Source of the DNA: Dinochytrium kinnereticum
Taxonomy: Eukaryota; Chytridiomycota; Chytridiomycetes; Chytridiales; Chytridiaceae
Direction: 5' to 3'
NCBI GenBank assembly: GCA_027604005.1
Contig: JADGJT010000044.1
Span: 28,490 to 92,489, forward strand
Length of the DNA: 64,000 bases
Both the position numbers and the translations under genes were made by a program. The notes beneath the pieces were generated by a model. It was not told the origin of the DNA and made no database searches. It worked only from the letters and a program-made list of their open reading frames with translations. Of the stretch, positions 1 to 13,038 are shown in pieces; within the stretch, counting starts at the first letter, position 1, and each line of letters opens with the position of its first letter.

Positions 1-2
1 GG

Positions 3-173
3 CCACCAGAGTCTGATGCTTATGTTCAAAACTGGAATCGCCTTAGAAGACCCAAGAGACATCTCCTATCACAAAAGTCTTCATCGAGTTCCACGGAAAG
101 AGAGTTTGATGACGGTGAAGCTCGGATAGCTTCGGGTTCGTTCCATGGGGAGGAAGACGCTCCTCCTATTTAA
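3..173 (+). CDS. C-terminal end of an unrecognised gene (5' end outside window)
   Basis: An open frame enters from the left edge and stops at TAA 171-173. It codes for 56 residues that begin PPESDAYVQNWNRLRRPK and continue as a Ser-rich, acidic tail (SSSSSTEREFDDGEA). The composition is that of a disordered C-terminus and there is no recognisable domain, so no function can be given. The stop is followed by an AT-rich, pyrimidine-tract stretch typical of 3' untranslated DNA in this window. It could instead be a chance frame, because only 171 bases are visible. Confidence 0.4.
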   Translation, partial: PPESDAYVQNWNRLRRPKRHLLSQKSSSSSTEREFDDGEARIASGSFHGEEDAPPI

Positions 174-1277
174 CGTGAGGAAGCTGCCTCTAAAAGTGCA
201 GCGCTTCACAGTCCCGCTTCGATTTAAAGATGTGAGAGTTAGAGCTGTACATCTGTCTTTTTTCTTTTTTAACTTTACAAGACCATTTTCCCCGACTTGT
301 TTACTTTTTACGAAATACCTCACCTTCCGTCGATCCCCGTTTCCCTTTATCCTTAACTCGTTCTTCTTAATTTACCTATGCCTGGCTTTTTGGTATGTAG
401 TAGTACTCTTATTTACTAACACCCTATCGCCACTCTTTCCTCCCAATAAAAATCAATTATCTTATTATACCTCTTCTCATGGCCTGCGTCCTTGCCCGCA
501 TTTTGGCTACAAAAGCATCATGCCTCCTTTTTCCCCCAGACGCCCTCGAATTTTGATATTCAGGTGAATTTTAACGGGTCCGTCGACATTCATGTCGCAA
601 ACGGACAGTTCAGATATTAGGATGAGAGCGAAGGTCCGTTGAGTCATCAACACACGACTTCTCTCTACGAAATCATTGAAGATGATACAAAGTTTTCGCT
701 TAGTGGCCTTCGTGCTTGTAATCTTGAGTGATAATGAAAGACTCTCTTCAGTCACGTTTCATCATCATGAATTCTTCACTTCAGCATTTTTTCTCCCGTC
801 AGAGAACATTAAGCGTACCTCTTACAGCGACAATTGCGACATCGCCAAAAAAAAAGGAAAAAGGCTGATCCTGTAACGGGCTAGTAAAGAAAGCTACCAA
901 AGCCAGTTCAGTTACACCTTACTTTGAATAATAGGTAATACCTAAATGCCTTTTGATAATGTGTTAAAACAAGGACAGAGACAAAGAAATCTTATGAAAT
1001 GCTTTTTATAAGTATACGATTTTTTTTACGAGAACTTTCAACCAAACTATTTTCACAGCGCTGAAACAAAACAAGAAAGAGAATGGGAGAAAGACTTGCA
1101 ATAGACTAGAAAGAAAAAAGAATGGGAGTAAAAAGTGCGAAAGACTAACTATATGAATAACAAAAAATATGCAGAAAATAAAAAGGACAGAGAATAACGA
1201 AACGAAAGACGCCAGCCATGCCAGGACCAAACTCCTCCGATTTCGAGGGAATAAACCATCCGAATACAACCGAGATT
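174..1277. other. Intergenic, AT-rich
   Basis: About 1.1 kb between the stop of the partial plus-strand gene and the stop of the minus-strand membrane protein gene. It is AT-rich with pyrimidine runs (around 255-300) and A-rich runs (around 1080-1200). Open frames here are short, overlap on both strands and have low-complexity translations. I see no convincing gene, RNA or repeat; 3' UTRs from both sides probably occupy part of it. Confidence 0.5.
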
Positions 1278-2804
1278 TCAACCCAACGGAGTCTTCACAA
1301 ATCTATCCGTAGGCCGTCGGTCCGGTGCCCCCCAATTCCCACTTCCCCTCTGCTCCTCATACAATGGCAGCTCATCCACCGTCCTAATACTATCCGTCCT
1401 CATCGGCAGGACGTCCAACCGCTTTCCTCGACCCTGTGGCGTCTCCGGGCTAAACAAAACGCTGGCAGAACTAGAAGACCGAGAGGGAATAGATGCCAAT
1501 GAAGCTGCTCTTCCCACATCCCCCCTCACGCCAGGAGAGGACATAGCAAGCGAGGCCACTCGTCCAATGTCCCTTCTCGAGGATTGGGATCCCGCAGCAG
1601 AGACCACAGATCGATGCATCATCTCTTTTCTCAGTGATTGGGAAGCGGAGGACCTTGGGGTCCAACCCGGGGGAGGTCGATGTCCAGAAGGAGATGAAGG
1701 TCCGGAACTGCGCTCGAAGCCGTCAAAGAGAGCTGGTGCGGCGTCAAGTGTGTCGATCAGCGGTGCTTTCCGAATGGATGATCCAGACGTTAGGGCTGTG
1801 CCTGGTGGTGTGTAGGAGATAGCTAGGGAGGGGCGTCGAGGAGCATGGAAGGGTGAGTATTCGGGGGGAGTCACGCCGCCAGAGTGGTTGATTGAAAGAG
1901 TCCGGAAAGGAGGTGGGGGTCCTGGTGAGAAGGCTGGGTATTCTATTGAATGGGATGATGCGGATGCGCTTCCATTACTACTGTAAGGTGATCGAGAAGG
2001 CACGTCAACGTAGATTAGTGGCCGATCACTGTCCCCAGAGCGTCCAGAAAGGGTCCCTCTCTGATCCGAGGATGTGGAGACCGTATCGGTTCGAATAGGA
2101 TAACTTGGGGTCAAAGCCGTCATGTTGGCAGGAAAACTGCTGCGGAGGCTTGCGACGGGCTCTTGACGCCGTCGACGAGCCTTGTTTGCGATACCTGATG
2201 TAGTCTGGCTGATGGCTTGCCCCGAGTTTGACCACCACCTGGAAAGGGTCTGACTGAGGGCCACTCGACCTTGATCAAAGGATGAAACGGTCCTTTCCCA
2301 CAAGCCGGCAACAACTTGCACCCACCGCGACTGCGTACTTGATGTACCACTAGAAGCATCAGCATCTCGCACGCCTTCACCATCCGTCACAGGACGCCAC
2401 ATGACATGGCCAGTCCGTGAGGATTGATCGGCTTCAGATCCAGGATACTCTTCTTCTTGGCTTTGGCCCTTTGCACCCCACATTCGACGCATCCACTTTG
2501 GCTTACGACACCATATCATCAAGACGGCTATGAAAAAGACTCCTAGAAAGACGACCAGGACGATGCCAGCAATAGCCCCGGAACTGAGGCCAGGACTTTC
2601 ATTTGTTGAGGTGTTGCTGGTGAGGGATGCAATCTTGGATCCAAAGGGCGGGGTTGTGGGGAACGCCGTTTGACTGCCGCTGCTGACGGTGCTTCTGACC
2701 GCAGCTCGATCGAGTGGGCTCCTGTGCCTGCGATTGCCGGTGCGTGAAGGTGGTGTGGTAGTAGGGGTCAGCGCCTCCTCAAGAGTTGCTGCCATGGCGG
2801 TCAT
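1278..2804 (-). CDS. Single-pass membrane protein with long Ser/Pro-rich cytoplasmic tail
   Basis: An uninterrupted frame of 508 codons from ATG 2804-2802; the upstream in-frame region has a TGA and no better ATG. Residues 1-75 are Thr/Ser/Pro-rich. A single hydrophobic segment near residues 80-105 (GAIAGIVLVVFLGVFFIAVL) is followed by a basic stop-transfer patch (WCRKPKWMRR). The remaining ~400 residues are polar, Ser/Pro-rich and apparently disordered. This is the layout of fungal plasma-membrane sensors and mucin-like adhesins of the Wsc/Mid2/Axl2 type, but no family domain is visible, so the comparison is only architectural. No signal peptide is evident: either a 5' exon is missing from this model or the protein is inserted by its TM segment. 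It is transcribed divergently from thymidylate synthase across a GC-rich gap. Confidence 0.7.
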   Translation of the reverse strand: MTAMAATLEEALTPTTTPPSRTGNRRHRSPLDRAAVRSTVSSGSQTAFPTTPPFGSKIASLTSNTSTNESPGLSSGAIAGIVLVVFLGVFFIAVLMIWCRKPKWMRRMWGAKGQSQEEEYPGSEADQSSRTGHVMWRPVTDGEGVRDADASSGTSSTQSRWVQVVAGLWERTVSSFDQGRVALSQTLSRWWSNSGQAISQTTSGIANKARRRRQEPVASLRSSFPANMTALTPSYPIRTDTVSTSSDQRGTLSGRSGDSDRPLIYVDVPSRSPYSSNGSASASSHSIEYPAFSPGPPPPFRTLSINHSGGVTPPEYSPFHAPRRPSLAISYTPPGTALTSGSSIRKAPLIDTLDAAPALFDGFERSSGPSSPSGHRPPPGWTPRSSASQSLRKEMMHRSVVSAAGSQSSRRDIGRVASLAMSSPGVRGDVGRAASLASIPSRSSSSASVLFSPETPQGRGKRLDVLPMRTDSIRTVDELPLYEEQRGSGNWGAPDRRPTDRFVKTPLG

Positions 2805-3753
2805 TGTCCGTTCGAGCAAAGCAAAAACTCCCTCGTCGTCTCAGGCGAGTCCGTCGGTCGCAGGTTGAGCAGCAGCAGCGCAGGAGTTGGCGTCGCCCTC
2901 AAGTAGCCTGTTGTTGCGGCCAGACCAGGTGGGTCGGATGGTGTTTGTCAGCGCAAAGCCCCTTTGGCGCGCTTGGCCCGGCCGTAACCAGCACGTTGCA
3001 GCTGCGGCAGGGTGGATCCAGACACCTGTCAGACGCCGTGCAGCGGGCAAGCGCAGGCTGTTTGCGGAGATCAAAGGGAAGCGATGCCAGCGAGGGGAAC
3101 ACGGCTGCCCCCAGACGTGTCACCAGCCTGGCTGCTGGGTCCGGCATCACACGCCCTGCGTGTGGGCAGGGACTCGCCTCAGCCAACAGCGCCAGGTTGA
3201 TTGAGCGTCACTGACGTCCTCATTGAGGCGATCAAAGCAACTTCCCTCCAGCCGCCTGTTTTGCCGCAAGGCAACAAACACTTGAACTTGCCTGGCCTGG
3301 CAGGGGCGCGAGGAACGGCTGCTGGCGCGTCTGGGAGAGGCCAAGGGGATGTCTCAAGTGATCAGATGCGAAGCGATCCCCGCTGAATGATGCCTCGGCT
3401 GCCTCCCTCCTACTCCTGCCCACCTCAAGTCGAACCCTTCCCTCAAGGGACAACAGGATTGATGCATGCATCCGCACAACACTCACAGACGCTCCATCTG
3501 CATCATGAGCATGCACCCATCAACACCACCCCCCAACCACCCCGTCCACCAGCATCGCGAGTCCTCCCGCGCATCAATCGCCAACAGTAAGAATGCATGT
3601 TGGGTTGTGTGGGGGTCCAACGAGGTGAGGATGTTGACCCGTCGGACTTTCTTCCCCCAAAAAAACCATTTTCAGAGAGAAATTCATTCATTCAGCCAGG
3701 AGTACTGTCTGTACCCGAGGGCCCAACAACCACCACACACGCAAGCCGCAGCG
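2805..3753. promoter_or_regulatory. GC-rich divergent upstream region (membrane protein / thymidylate synthase)
   Basis: About 950 bases between two divergently transcribed start codons. The first 650 bases are clearly more GC-rich than the flanking DNA and hold several overlapping open frames on both strands, none with a recognisable domain. Closer to the thymidylate synthase ATG the sequence becomes C/T- and CA-rich, as expected of a promoter and 5' UTR. A missing 5' exon of the membrane protein could lie here. Confidence 0.4.
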
Positions 3754-5095
<1,342 letters not shown>

Positions 5096-6071
5096 GTGGG
5101 TAAGATTCGAGCATGACGTAATGAATTGTGGGCGGGGTCATTTGAGGCTGTCTTCTCTCCCTGTTGTTTAAAGAGCTCTTTGTTCGTCATTTTTTTATTG
5201 ACGATGTCTTCTATCTCTGTTCTCTTTTTCAGCCTTTTCCTTAGATGGCCTCTTTGGTTGTCTCTTGTCTTTTTTTTTGCTCTCTCTCTCTTTCTTAACA
5301 TCTGATTAACTACTGACTGGTGGGTTAAAACCTCAACCCCCTATCCTTTAAACACCATCAATAATAAATAATGACTGAATAACCTGACCAAGTTTTTCTG
5401 AATGAGGGGCTACTCACATGTAATTAACCTTTAAAATCACCTCAATCTTTAAAAACCAAAACATCCGCTGGATGTATCCATTAATGCGGGAATCATCTGA
5501 CTGCAAAAAACGAGAATAATGAGAATGAAAGCAAAAAATATAATATGGAATACTTGTGAAAATGTGATAGCGGAAGCAAAAAAATATAATATGGAATACT
5601 TGTGAAAATGTGACAGAGAAAAAAACAAATAGCCTACTACTTTGAAAGCTTTACAGAGTAGATCATCCCCATTGCACATTGGATATCACGGTGACAGACG
5701 TGGGTGAACGGGAGGGAAACAGATGGGAAAAAAAATGTTTGAAGTACTGCAAAGCTCACAAAGGTCACCGTGCCTCAAAACGACAAAAACTATAGTTACA
5801 TATGTATGAAAAGCGATAAGAAATGGAAGCCAAAGTATTTAAAAAAAGGAACGAAGTGATATAGTAAAATGATATAACAAAATGGAAGGCAAATCAAAGA
5901 AGGATTCCTTTAGCAGCGACTCAAGCAGCGGGAAAGGTCGTTTTCATACAATTCAGCAATAAAAAGTTGGGGTTGGGGGGTGTTGCCGGTGGCAGGACAC
6001 CAAAAGGTACAAAAAGCGCGTTCCATTAAACACTTGGGGTAAAATAAGTTTACAGCACAAGCCTCAAACCA
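5096..6071. other. Intergenic between convergent genes
   Basis: AT-rich DNA downstream of both thymidylate synthase (plus) and the receiver-domain gene (minus). It contains pyrimidine runs near 5180-5300, a duplicated 45-bp unit (listed separately) and A-rich stretches near 5790-5890. No coding or RNA gene is recognisable. Confidence 0.5.
5529..5613. repeat. Tandem duplication of a ~45-bp AT-rich unit
   Basis: The unit AAGCAAAAAATATAATATGG with its continuation through TGTGAAAATGTGA occurs at 5529-5567 and again at 5574-5613. The second copy differs only by one extra A in the A-run. The copies are separated by six bases. Near-identity in non-coding DNA suggests a recent local duplication. 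Confidence 0.85.
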
Positions 6072-8454
6072 TCACAAAGAGGATGTCGATGACCGGACCG
6101 ACGCACTCCCAGCAGCAGCAGCAACCCCTAAACCCGCCTCAATCGTCCTACAATAAGCGGGTAACGGCACCGAAAACTCCCTCTGCCCTCCTCTCCCATA
6201 CCCATTTCCCTCTGACGGATGAACCCTCCCAGCAACATGAACCTGTCCTCTAATTCTCGAATTCTGTCTCGCAGCATCCTCCAAAGGTCGATCCCATCTT
6301 AACCGTTCACCCCCCGCAAAACCTTCCAAAGGTCTCCCACAGGCAACGTGAATCTGTTCGCGTTTCCAAGGTTTGAGGATGAAACTGTCCATCCCGGCTT
6401 CGAGAGCCGTTCGAATGATGTCGGGCCTGCCGAGACTTGAGACGCCGACGATGTGGAATCGGGAATGTGGGACGGAGGGGTGGAGGTCTTCGAGACGACG
6501 AATTTCGCGGGTGGTGGTTATGCCATCGATGTGTGGAAGGACGATATCCATAAATATTATGTCAAAGTTCATATCCTGGGATTGTGTGGCGAGGGGGGTA
6601 GGGTGGGGCAAGGCATCGCCATAGAGCAATCGAAGGCAGTCATGACCGTTTTCGACTATCTTGGATGAGATGCCCATGAGATTCAAAGTTCGCTCTAATA
6701 TTCTTTGGCTTTTATAGAAACAGATTTTTAGTTAAAAGCCATGTCCTGAACGTCAACCCCCCAAAAAACGCAAAACACTCTTCTTTTTTTTCTGACTCAC
6801 TTTATCTTATTATCCTCGCAAATCAGTGCTCTCCGAACTGGCGACGGTGGAGGTATGGCTCCAACAACTCCAGCATCCACGAGCTCTTCCAATGGTGGTC
6901 TGATCGACATTCTCCGTCGAACGTCAGTCGGATCCCTATCCCAAGATGATGAGGGACGCCATCCCTGGTAAGGCAAGCCAGAGGATTCTGGTAGTTGATG
7001 TGCCGGTATCCTCAATCCAGTTGTATTGGTAGGAGGGATATTGGCTTGATTATTGATTGATGCAAGAGTGAGGGGAAGACTTTGATCTTTGTTGTTATTT
7101 TGTTTTAAAAAAAAATTGGGAAAGATTCGGAACAAACGGTAAATACGATGCATGCGGTTTGACGAATAGGCAGGCAAACTTAAGGGATATATCAGGCTGA
7201 GCCCAAAGCAGATATAGAAAGAACGAGGAAAAATCACCGACATAGCAAACGTGACAGACTAAAGAATTTATAACATTACCTTCACATGTCGGAGCAAACC
7301 TCACATCAGAAGATCCAACCACCCTGACCTTAGCATCTACTACCCCTACCATCCCTACTCCGTTGACAACCATCGCCTTCAGACTCTTCTCCGAGTCACT
7401 CGTCTGCCAATCACCCTTCTTCGTAGTCTCAGCAGCCCGCAAATGCCGTCGCGATGGTTTTAAAGCCGCATCATTAGGAGAGCGTGAGTCTAAACGCAGA
7501 GGATCCACCTCGGATTTGAACGACGATGGAAGTTTTGAAGGGCAGAAAGTTGAGACTATAGGTACTTTAGAATCTAGTAAAGGCGGGCCGGGCTTGACGC
7601 GCTTCTGAGGCGTCTTGATGGTCATGTTTATCTTTCTTAGCACCACCTTTTTAAAAAAAAAAGAAAAAAGAAAGAAAAAATTGCGAGAAAGTGCAAGAAC
7701 ATAAAGATTAAAATTGCTAAAGCGACATAATAATAACATCTCTCAAGCAAAAACAAAACAAAAGGGATCTAACCATATCGTCCTCAGACCGATCTTCTTC
7801 CCAGGTCCTTGCACCCATAATCACATCGCCATTTGATTCAACCCGGTGTGACTCGACCTTTAAAAGATGGAGCGTAGGTTGAGAAATAGGAAGGGCAAGG
7901 TCCGGGTCAATGTAAAGCGCGAAAAAGGTCCTATCAGAGGCAAGCATGACTTGAGCTATCGCGAATTCCACTCGCCGAATAAGGCTCCAGAAATGTTCAC
8001 CGCCAACTAGTGTTGCAGCCGAATGCCTATTCTCTTTGGTAGTGGTATCGTCCTTGCAAAAAGCAGAATCCTTCATGCTCGCAAGAGCCGCCCAAGGCTC
8101 AGGAAGCTGCTCGAGATGCTCGTCAAACATCGATGAAGCATCTTGACTGATGGGTGGAGGAGGGGAAGGCGGGTTGGATAAATCATTACGGTCCACCAGA
8201 ACAAGCCTGACGTCAGTGAGGGATAACGCCGAGGGAGAGATATTCCCTGGACTTAAAGCGTCTTGACAAAAGGACGCGTCGAGATCAAGCACATCTTTTC
8301 GGTCGCCGAGGGCTGCAGGAAGACACCTGCGGATGATGTTGAGGTTGTCTTGGCTTGTGATGATGATGGCGGCAGCCCCAGGGGAGGATTTAAGGATGTT
8401 GCGAATTTCAGAGAGAAGGCCTGCGCCAGGATGGTCGGGAGAGTCCTGGCAACC
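6072..8454 (-). CDS. Response-regulator receiver protein (degenerate hybrid histidine kinase); 5' end not resolved
   Basis: Exons, 5' to 3': up to 8454-7774, 7646-7280, 7086-6801, 6708-6072. The C-terminal exons encode a complete receiver domain: ALICEDNKINQRILERTL (acidic pair), FDIIFMDIVLPHIDG (phospho-acceptor Asp), HIVGVSS (conserved Thr/Ser position) and FILKPWKREQ (signature Lys). No histidine-kinase H-box is visible. The preceding exon contains LYIDPDL, a phrase common just before the N-box of hybrid kinases, so the upstream part may be a decayed kinase (inference). An in-frame TAG at 8457-8455 directly precedes the open stretch and abuts a good 3' splice site (TCCTCTTAG), so at least one more 5' exon exists upstream that I could not place. 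A candidate is a short open stretch near 8775-8850 ending at a GTGAGT donor. The receiver is a close paralogue of the one in the kinase gene at 13.8-16.6 kb. Confidence 0.82.
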
Positions 8455-9846
8455 CTAAGAGGATGACAGCAAATACAGACAAGTCAGTTTGGAGGATATG
8501 GTTTAAGCAGAAGAGCAGTGGCCAGGGCAAGCCGAACAATGCAGAGCAAAGAAACAAAGTGGACGGCCATCTACAGGGAACAAACTAAAGCAAAAGGTGC
8601 AAAAGCAACTTTACAAACCAGGCTGTCGCAAACATAAAAGTAAGGCATTTGGCACTATCTACCGTCTGCTCCTAGAGCTACTTGTGACAGAGCCTGCAAA
8701 ACAGCGACCATACGCAGTTGAGATTGAGATGGCATGCATAAGAAACGGAATGAAAAGAGGCACATTACTCACCTCACACAAAGTCAAGCAGGGCTTTTAG
8801 CCAACAACGAGACCCCTCAAGTAATTCACTTGAGGAGCGAGGGATCGACAGATAATGCGCAGATATATGTCAAGTCTCCAGAGAGAATGCGCCTGGGTAG
8901 GGAAGAAGGTGGATGCAGTTCGCGGGCGCGGGCACAGAACGAATATTGGGTAGCAGCCTTTTGGATCTTGGGTCAAAGAACGGGATCGCCCGAGGCCCCC
9001 TCAGCAAACTGCCGATCGCAAGACGAGGGCAAGGAAAGTTGAGAAAAAGAGGCAAACGATGAGGATAAGAAGTGACTCTCTGTGGATGGGAAGGAGCGAT
9101 CGGTGATGGGGCGGGCGAGTGGGCAGTGTGAGGTCAAGGAAGGACCTCTGCACCAAAAACCAAAGTGCACCGGGCCCATGTAAAAAGTTTTGCGTCCAGC
9201 TGGAACTTGGCCAACCCTCTGGAAATTGGCACGTTCCTCAGGTGCTGGGCTGCAGATCGGATCAAAACCATTGGCAGCAACGAGGAATCCGATGGTGGAT
9301 GGTTTGCAGCGCGTGAAGGAGTGTAGCAGATGCCCAGTCTGGACACAATGGAGCCAGAAGGATTTAAGAGAAATGACCGATTGCTATGAGATGCCATGCA
9401 ATCCTGTTCTCCTGCTCTCCAGAAACGCACGCGGCAATAATAAAAAGGTGTCAAGGTGTCGTGTGGGTGGGGTCCCAGCTGTCCAAATCAAGTTCGCACA
9501 TATCCCCAATTCAGGAGAAGGGTGGTGCCGCGACCCTCCCAGCAGATGAGGGTGCGTCCCAACCTCCGTCATCCATCTGTCGCCTTGCCGGCAGCGTCTC
9601 CGCCATCTTTGGCCACTTGCCCATTGCCATTGGAGGATGAAGACGTGCAGTGGTTTGTGTTCAAGATTTGAGGTCAAGGTCAACTTGGGATTACTGCACT
9701 CAACCACCACGGTGTCGCTCGAGTGCACCCGGCCTGAACAGCACAACTCTGTCTCCGCCTCCTACTCAAATCACCGCCAGGAAGCATCGTGAACGTGCCC
9801 CTCTCTCTCGGTGGGGAACAAATAGCCCCCACCAGACACCAGCAAA
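8455..9846. promoter_or_regulatory. Divergent upstream region (receiver gene / HtrA gene), unresolved 5' exons
   Basis: About 1.4 kb between two divergent genes. The left part should contain the missing first exon(s) and promoter of the receiver-domain gene on the minus strand. The right part, from roughly 9100, is the upstream region of the HtrA gene and is rich in CAC/CCA motifs just before its ATG. No independent gene, tRNA or repeat is convincing. Confidence 0.4.
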
Positions 9847-12800
9847 ATGGCTTTCGGACCTCTCCAGTATCGACCAGCACCACACATCCTCGCATCTGTC
9901 CTGATCATCCCATCATCGCCGCATGTCACATCAAGGCTACCGACGGCGATCCTACTATCCGTCCTGCAGCATCATCGAATTGCTTCTATGCATTCTGAGA
10001 GCCCAGCAGTGAATGCGCCATTGTGGAAGGCTGCATGGCCAGCGAGATTATCAAAAGAGGATAGGTTGGCATGCTCACTTATGGGTGCGAGGAAAAGGCT
10101 TTCGAGTTGGTCTTTCAGACCCGTTAAGCAGTGGGCCTCTGGGGAGCAAAAAAACCGTTCATTCATTCTTGAAAGGACGACCAAACCATGCGTGACCCTT
10201 ATGGCATCTACATCTTTCCACACTCATCCCAGTGGAACGTCTGAAAGAGTTTCTGAATTCAAGCAGCGCAGGCCCTTTCACACCTCAAATCCACTCCAAC
10301 TTTCTCAAAACATCGACCCGAACTCTGGACCGCGTACCAACTTTTCCCGCCCTGACTCCTTTTTTTGGACGGGCTTCATGATAGGCACTTCCGCCGCCCT
10401 TGCCATTCTCTTCCTATCGACAACCTCCCTTCCCTTTCTATTTCAGTACGGGCTCCTGGACGCCTCCCTTCAAGAGCGTCTTGGGTTTGGTCTTTTTGCT
10501 GCTGGAGCTGGAGATGGGAGATGGAGCCTTCCTGTCGTCATTGGAGACATATCCGACCCGCCTAGCATTTCTGAGGACGCTGTTGCTAGACAGCAAGATG
10601 CCAAAAGGAAGGAAGGAGAGATTGGAGAGGGCAAACCTTCTACAGTTCATACGTCCCAAGTATCAGTGGATGCTGCTGAGGAGGATACCACCGGCCATGC
10701 CACCTGGTCGAACCATGAGGACGCCCATGCCACCTCGTATTGGAGCTGGAGACGGGCCTCGTCGGAATCATCAGATGACGCTTCAGGTGGTTCGGGTGAT
10801 TGGTTGGGTTGGTTGACTGGGAGGGGAGGCAAGCCTGCCACTCCTGAAGCAGGAACGGTACCTTCTGTCATCACGGCGTCGGTTTCCACGTTAGATATAG
10901 ATGTTGAGCCATCTTCTGGCGGAAAATCGAGACCTAGCCGTGCAGTTATGGGATCGTTCATCGCGGATGCTGTGGAGATTGTGATGGATTCAGTAGTTAA
11001 TATTACTATCGAAACGGGTGTGTATTTGATTCTAAACCCACCGTTTTTCTATTTTGTGGATTTGGTTATACTGTTGAGGTCAGTTGGTTCTAAGTGCAGT
11101 TTCTTCAAAAGAATCATCACGAACTTTTCGGAAACGCAGCCTTGTGTCCTCTGGGTCCGGATTTTTTATCGACGAAGATGGAACAATACTTACCAACGCT
11201 CATGTTGTTGCTGACACTAACGATGATTCGAAGGTGAGCCTCATGGTCTCCCAATATCACATACTCTTCCCCTTCAGACTTTATTTTGACTTTCTGTAAA
11301 TAAACCGCCTCTTATTGCTGACTGATATCTCCTGCCTTAGCTCACGATAACGACGAGCGATGGAAGAGTATATGACGGCCAGGTCCACAGTCTTGATGTC
11401 TTGAGTGATCTCGCGGTTGTTAAGATATTGCGAGACCCACGAGAGCCTCATGAGGCTTGGAAGCCTGTGAAGTTTGGTGTGTTTTTTTTCTAATAATTTT
11501 TAGGCCAATGCTGGCTTAGAAACATAAGCCATCGCTTCATCTTTTTTCTGTGATATTGACACTAATATGCTTTAATTTTTTATCACTCTTTTCTTTCCGG
11601 GTTTTAGGTAGTAGCAAGGATATGAGGTATGTTGCTTATTTTTTTAAGCATCCTCCTTTTCCTTCTTCCCTCTAATATTCTCTAATGAAGACCGGGCGAC
11701 TGGGTAATGGCGATAGGAAGCCCCTTTGGACTTCAGAACACTGTGACGGCTGGCATTGTTTCTTCCCGTCGTCGCAAGAGCGCTGAGATTGGAGGGAGGG
11801 ATTCTAGGGTCGAGTACATTCAAACCGACTGCGTAATTCATTCAGGGAGCTCGGGTGGACCGTTGATTAACTTGGACGGGGAGGTTGTCGGTGAGTGGTT
11901 TTTTCTCTCTCTCTTGTTGTCAATGAAATTAATGTAGGATTTACGCGTTAGGGATTAATACGACTCGAGCTGAGAGTGAAGGCATATCGTGAGTTTAAAT
12001 TTCTGAACCTTATTTAGTTTTACTTCAGGAGTGCCTCAGTTTTTGTGTTTGCTCTCTGGTCTGTGACCTACGATTTAAACTCCTAGCTATGCTCAGGTTT
12101 GCGATACGTGTCGATACTTCGCTTGATATGATCAAACAACTGGTTGAAAGGGGCAGGATATCCAGGCCATGGCTAGGTGAATTTTGGCGTCTTTATTTTT
12201 CGTCTTGTTCTCCGCTTGGCGTCTGCTCAACTTTAGCCTTTTTTCGTGGTGTTATTGCTAACCAAAAAACCTTGATTCGCTGCAACGATTTCAATTCCGA
12301 TGACACCCCACCCCGCGCCTTCTTAATATGCGCGCCTATATTGACCGCCATCACTTACTGGATATCCGTATCATCACCTCATACCTACCCAGGATTCCGA
12401 ATGGTCTCTTTAAGCCCTCAAGTCTGGCAGCAGCTTCGCTCGAAGGGTCCAGATGAGTTTCTGCCCAAGGTCCAGACGGGAGTGTTGATAACGTCGGTGT
12501 TTCCTGACTCCCCTGCTGGCGAAGCAGGGTGTGAGGAAGGTGATGTGATCACCAAGGTCAACGGTAACCCCATCAGCACCACATCGGAGGTTAGTTTTAT
12601 TTGTTTTTTTTTTTTTGTTTTTTTTGCCGAAAGGAAAATTTTCTCCTCTTGTGTTAGGCCCTGAGCAATAAGGCCGAGTGGTCCAGGCTGTTGCTTGGCG
12701 GTTGGGTTGATGCGCCGAGAGCCCAGCAGACATCGATCGAGTGCCAACCATAATAAGGGTGTCTTTTGGATCGGACCAGCACCACGTCTCCCACCACTTG

Positions 12801-13038
12801 CTTTTCCCAGCTTTTGACCACACTTCCTTTCCACCCCACACATGCACAGATCTATCAGGTTATCGGTCTTCGCGTTGGCAAGCCCATCAAGCTCAATCTG
12901 AAGCGAAATGTGCCTGTGGACATGGACTGGGACGGGAGGGCCAGGGGCTGTGAGGCCGTGGATGTGGTTGTGACGGTGCATGTGGAGGAGTTGGATCCGG
13001 CAATGCAGGGCGCCAAAGTGAAGTTCATGGCATCGTGA
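9847..13038 (+). CDS. HtrA/DegP-family serine protease, mitochondrial HTRA2-like
   Basis: Serine protease with one PDZ domain, probably acting in mitochondrial protein quality control. Nine exons: 9847-11017, 11100-11233, 11341-11476, 11608-11626, 11691-11890, 11952-11988, 12097-12176, 12393-12589, 12850-13038; total 720 residues. The catalytic triad is complete: His in TNAHVVAD (about 425), Asp in LSDLAVVKI (about 458) and Ser in [16 protein letters not shown] (about 541). The C-terminal third ([28 protein letters not shown]) is a PDZ domain. A hydrophobic segment near residues 175-205 ([18 protein letters not shown]) follows a long Arg/Ser-rich N-terminus, which resembles the presequence plus membrane anchor of Omi/HTRA2. 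In-frame ATGs at 9988 and 10081 are alternative starts; the stretch after the latter ([18 protein letters not shown]) looks like a matrix-targeting sequence. The fourth exon is only 19 nt. Confidence 0.92.

Noticed and set aside
2786..3516. Several overlapping ORFs on both strands in the GC-rich gap
   Set aside because: GC-rich DNA gives long chance frames; no domains and no consistent frame. A hidden 5' exon of the minus-strand membrane protein remains possible.
12657..12760. Possible tRNA (GGCCGAGTGGTCCAGGC looks like a tRNA A-box/D-arm) inside the eighth HtrA intron
   Set aside because: No GGTTCRA-type B-box at the right distance and no acceptor or anticodon stem could be folded; treated as chance or a decayed fragment.
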